From Castanea sativa (Eukaryota; Streptophyta; Magnoliopsida; Fagales; Fagaceae): a DNA stretch of 64,000 nt. Where the stretch lies: positions 6,739,362-6,803,361 of the forward strand of contig NC_134020.1 of the NCBI RefSeq assembly GCF_040712315.1, written 5' to 3'. Below are positions 63,541-64,000 of the stretch, in pieces. Every line of letters starts with the position of its first letter. Position 1 is the first letter of the stretch. Under the pieces are notes generated by a model. That model was not told the DNA's origin. It made no database searches and saw nothing but the letters and a program-made list of their open reading frames with translations. Both the position numbers and the translations under genes were made by a program.

Positions 63541-64000
63541 GGTTGTTAATATGTTGTGTGTGTGAATCTTTTGTGAGATCTAGAGGTGTTTACCTTGATA
63601 CACACTTAAGGTTATCAAGATCAAGATTGATGTCAAGAACTTGGTGATCTCTTCGGTTGCTGTTTCAAGAGCTTAAAGAAAAACAAAAGTAGGAGAACTT
63701 GTGGTTGTTGTGGATCAAAGAAAGAAGTAGTACGTGGACTCGGAGCTGTCACATGGTCGTGGTAGTAAGTTTTCTACACGAGGTAGCAATAGAATGTTAG
63801 TGGTCAAAGTTCTATTGTACAAACTTCAATTCTTTCATAGTGGATCTGTTTTACCTTGAGGATAACTAGGTTAAATCCTCCCTAGGTTTTTTACCAATTT
63901 GGTTTTCCTGGGTTATCATATCGTTGTGTTTTTACTTTTTTGCACTATTCACATGATATGATTTGAATGTGTTTAACCTAGATCTTTATTAAAGAACTTG

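Larger units (their letters stand above)
63224..64000 (+). mobile_element. LTR of a second retrotransposon, inserted in the gypsy protease (runs off the window)
   Basis: Similarity to retropepsin stops just after GSALNV and TGTTGGGTTCTAAG begins at 63,224, the usual TG start of an LTR. The next ~780 bp are non-coding and contain duplicated cgatcgatcga motifs, a TATA-like tgtaaatag at about 63,509 and an aaaccctag element. They end in a T-rich stretch with aggttaaatcctccctaggt and ggttttcctgggttatc, which I associate with U5 regions of plant LTR elements (probably Ty1/copia). The CA end and primer-binding site lie beyond the window, so a full element and a solo LTR cannot be told apart. The predicted 5-bp target duplication is gtatg (63,219-63,223). 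Lineage is uncertain because no coding domain is included. Confidence 0.6.

Noticed and set aside
1..64000. Bacterial operon, phage, defence system, tRNA or rRNA genes
   Set aside because: No supporting open frames, clover-leaf sequences or rRNA signatures were seen on either strand.

Overview
This window is eukaryotic, almost certainly from a flowering plant (probably a eudicot). About 96% of it (1 to ~61,392) is one head-to-tail satellite DNA array. The other 2.6 kb (61,393-64,000) is retrotransposon debris with protein and LTR signatures typical of plant genomes. I see no intact host gene, tRNA, rRNA, CRISPR array or prokaryotic operon. I cannot name the species or match the satellite to a published family.

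The array. The monomer is about 151 bp (149-151 by variant), about 37% GC by hand count of a consensus, and always in the same orientation. There are roughly 405-410 copies, broken only by a 200-N assembly gap (34,657-34,856). In this annotation monomer position 1 is the g of 'gacgagg'. Most consensus-like monomers carry GGATCC at about 20-25 and AAGCTT at about 35-40. The monomer has an internal two-fold structure: its halves, starting near positions 7 and 87, align with each other, so it looks like an ancient dimer of ~75-bp units. Recurrent variant types can be told apart by linked diagnostic sites (called A-F below). They are arranged in dimers, trimers and pentamers, so the array has patchy higher-order repeat (HOR) structure, with some blocks copied 12 to 41 kb away. 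Monomers left of the N gap are visibly more diverged (worst at about 8.2-8.7, 12.7-15.5 and 17.0-25.5 kb). Monomers from 34.9 kb to the right edge are much more uniform.

The edge and flank. The array stops abruptly in mid-monomer at 61,392-61,400, with no gradient of decay, against three ~52-bp A/T-rich repeats and AT-rich DNA. I interpret 61,393-62,779 as an LTR lying on the minus strand and truncated by the satellite. Next to it, on the plus strand, is a decayed Ty3/gypsy gag-pol fragment (62,780-63,223) with two opposite frameshifts and a recognisable retropepsin segment (LIDDGSALNV). That fragment is cut inside the protease by a second LTR starting with TGTTGGG at 63,224 and running off the window. 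The flank is therefore a nest of at least three elements.

Interpretation. A long, uniformly oriented, TE-free satellite with HOR patches beside nested LTR elements is what a plant centromeric, pericentromeric or other heterochromatic block looks like. The sequence alone does not show centromere function. The open reading frames in the array are by-products of the repeat and do not indicate genes.
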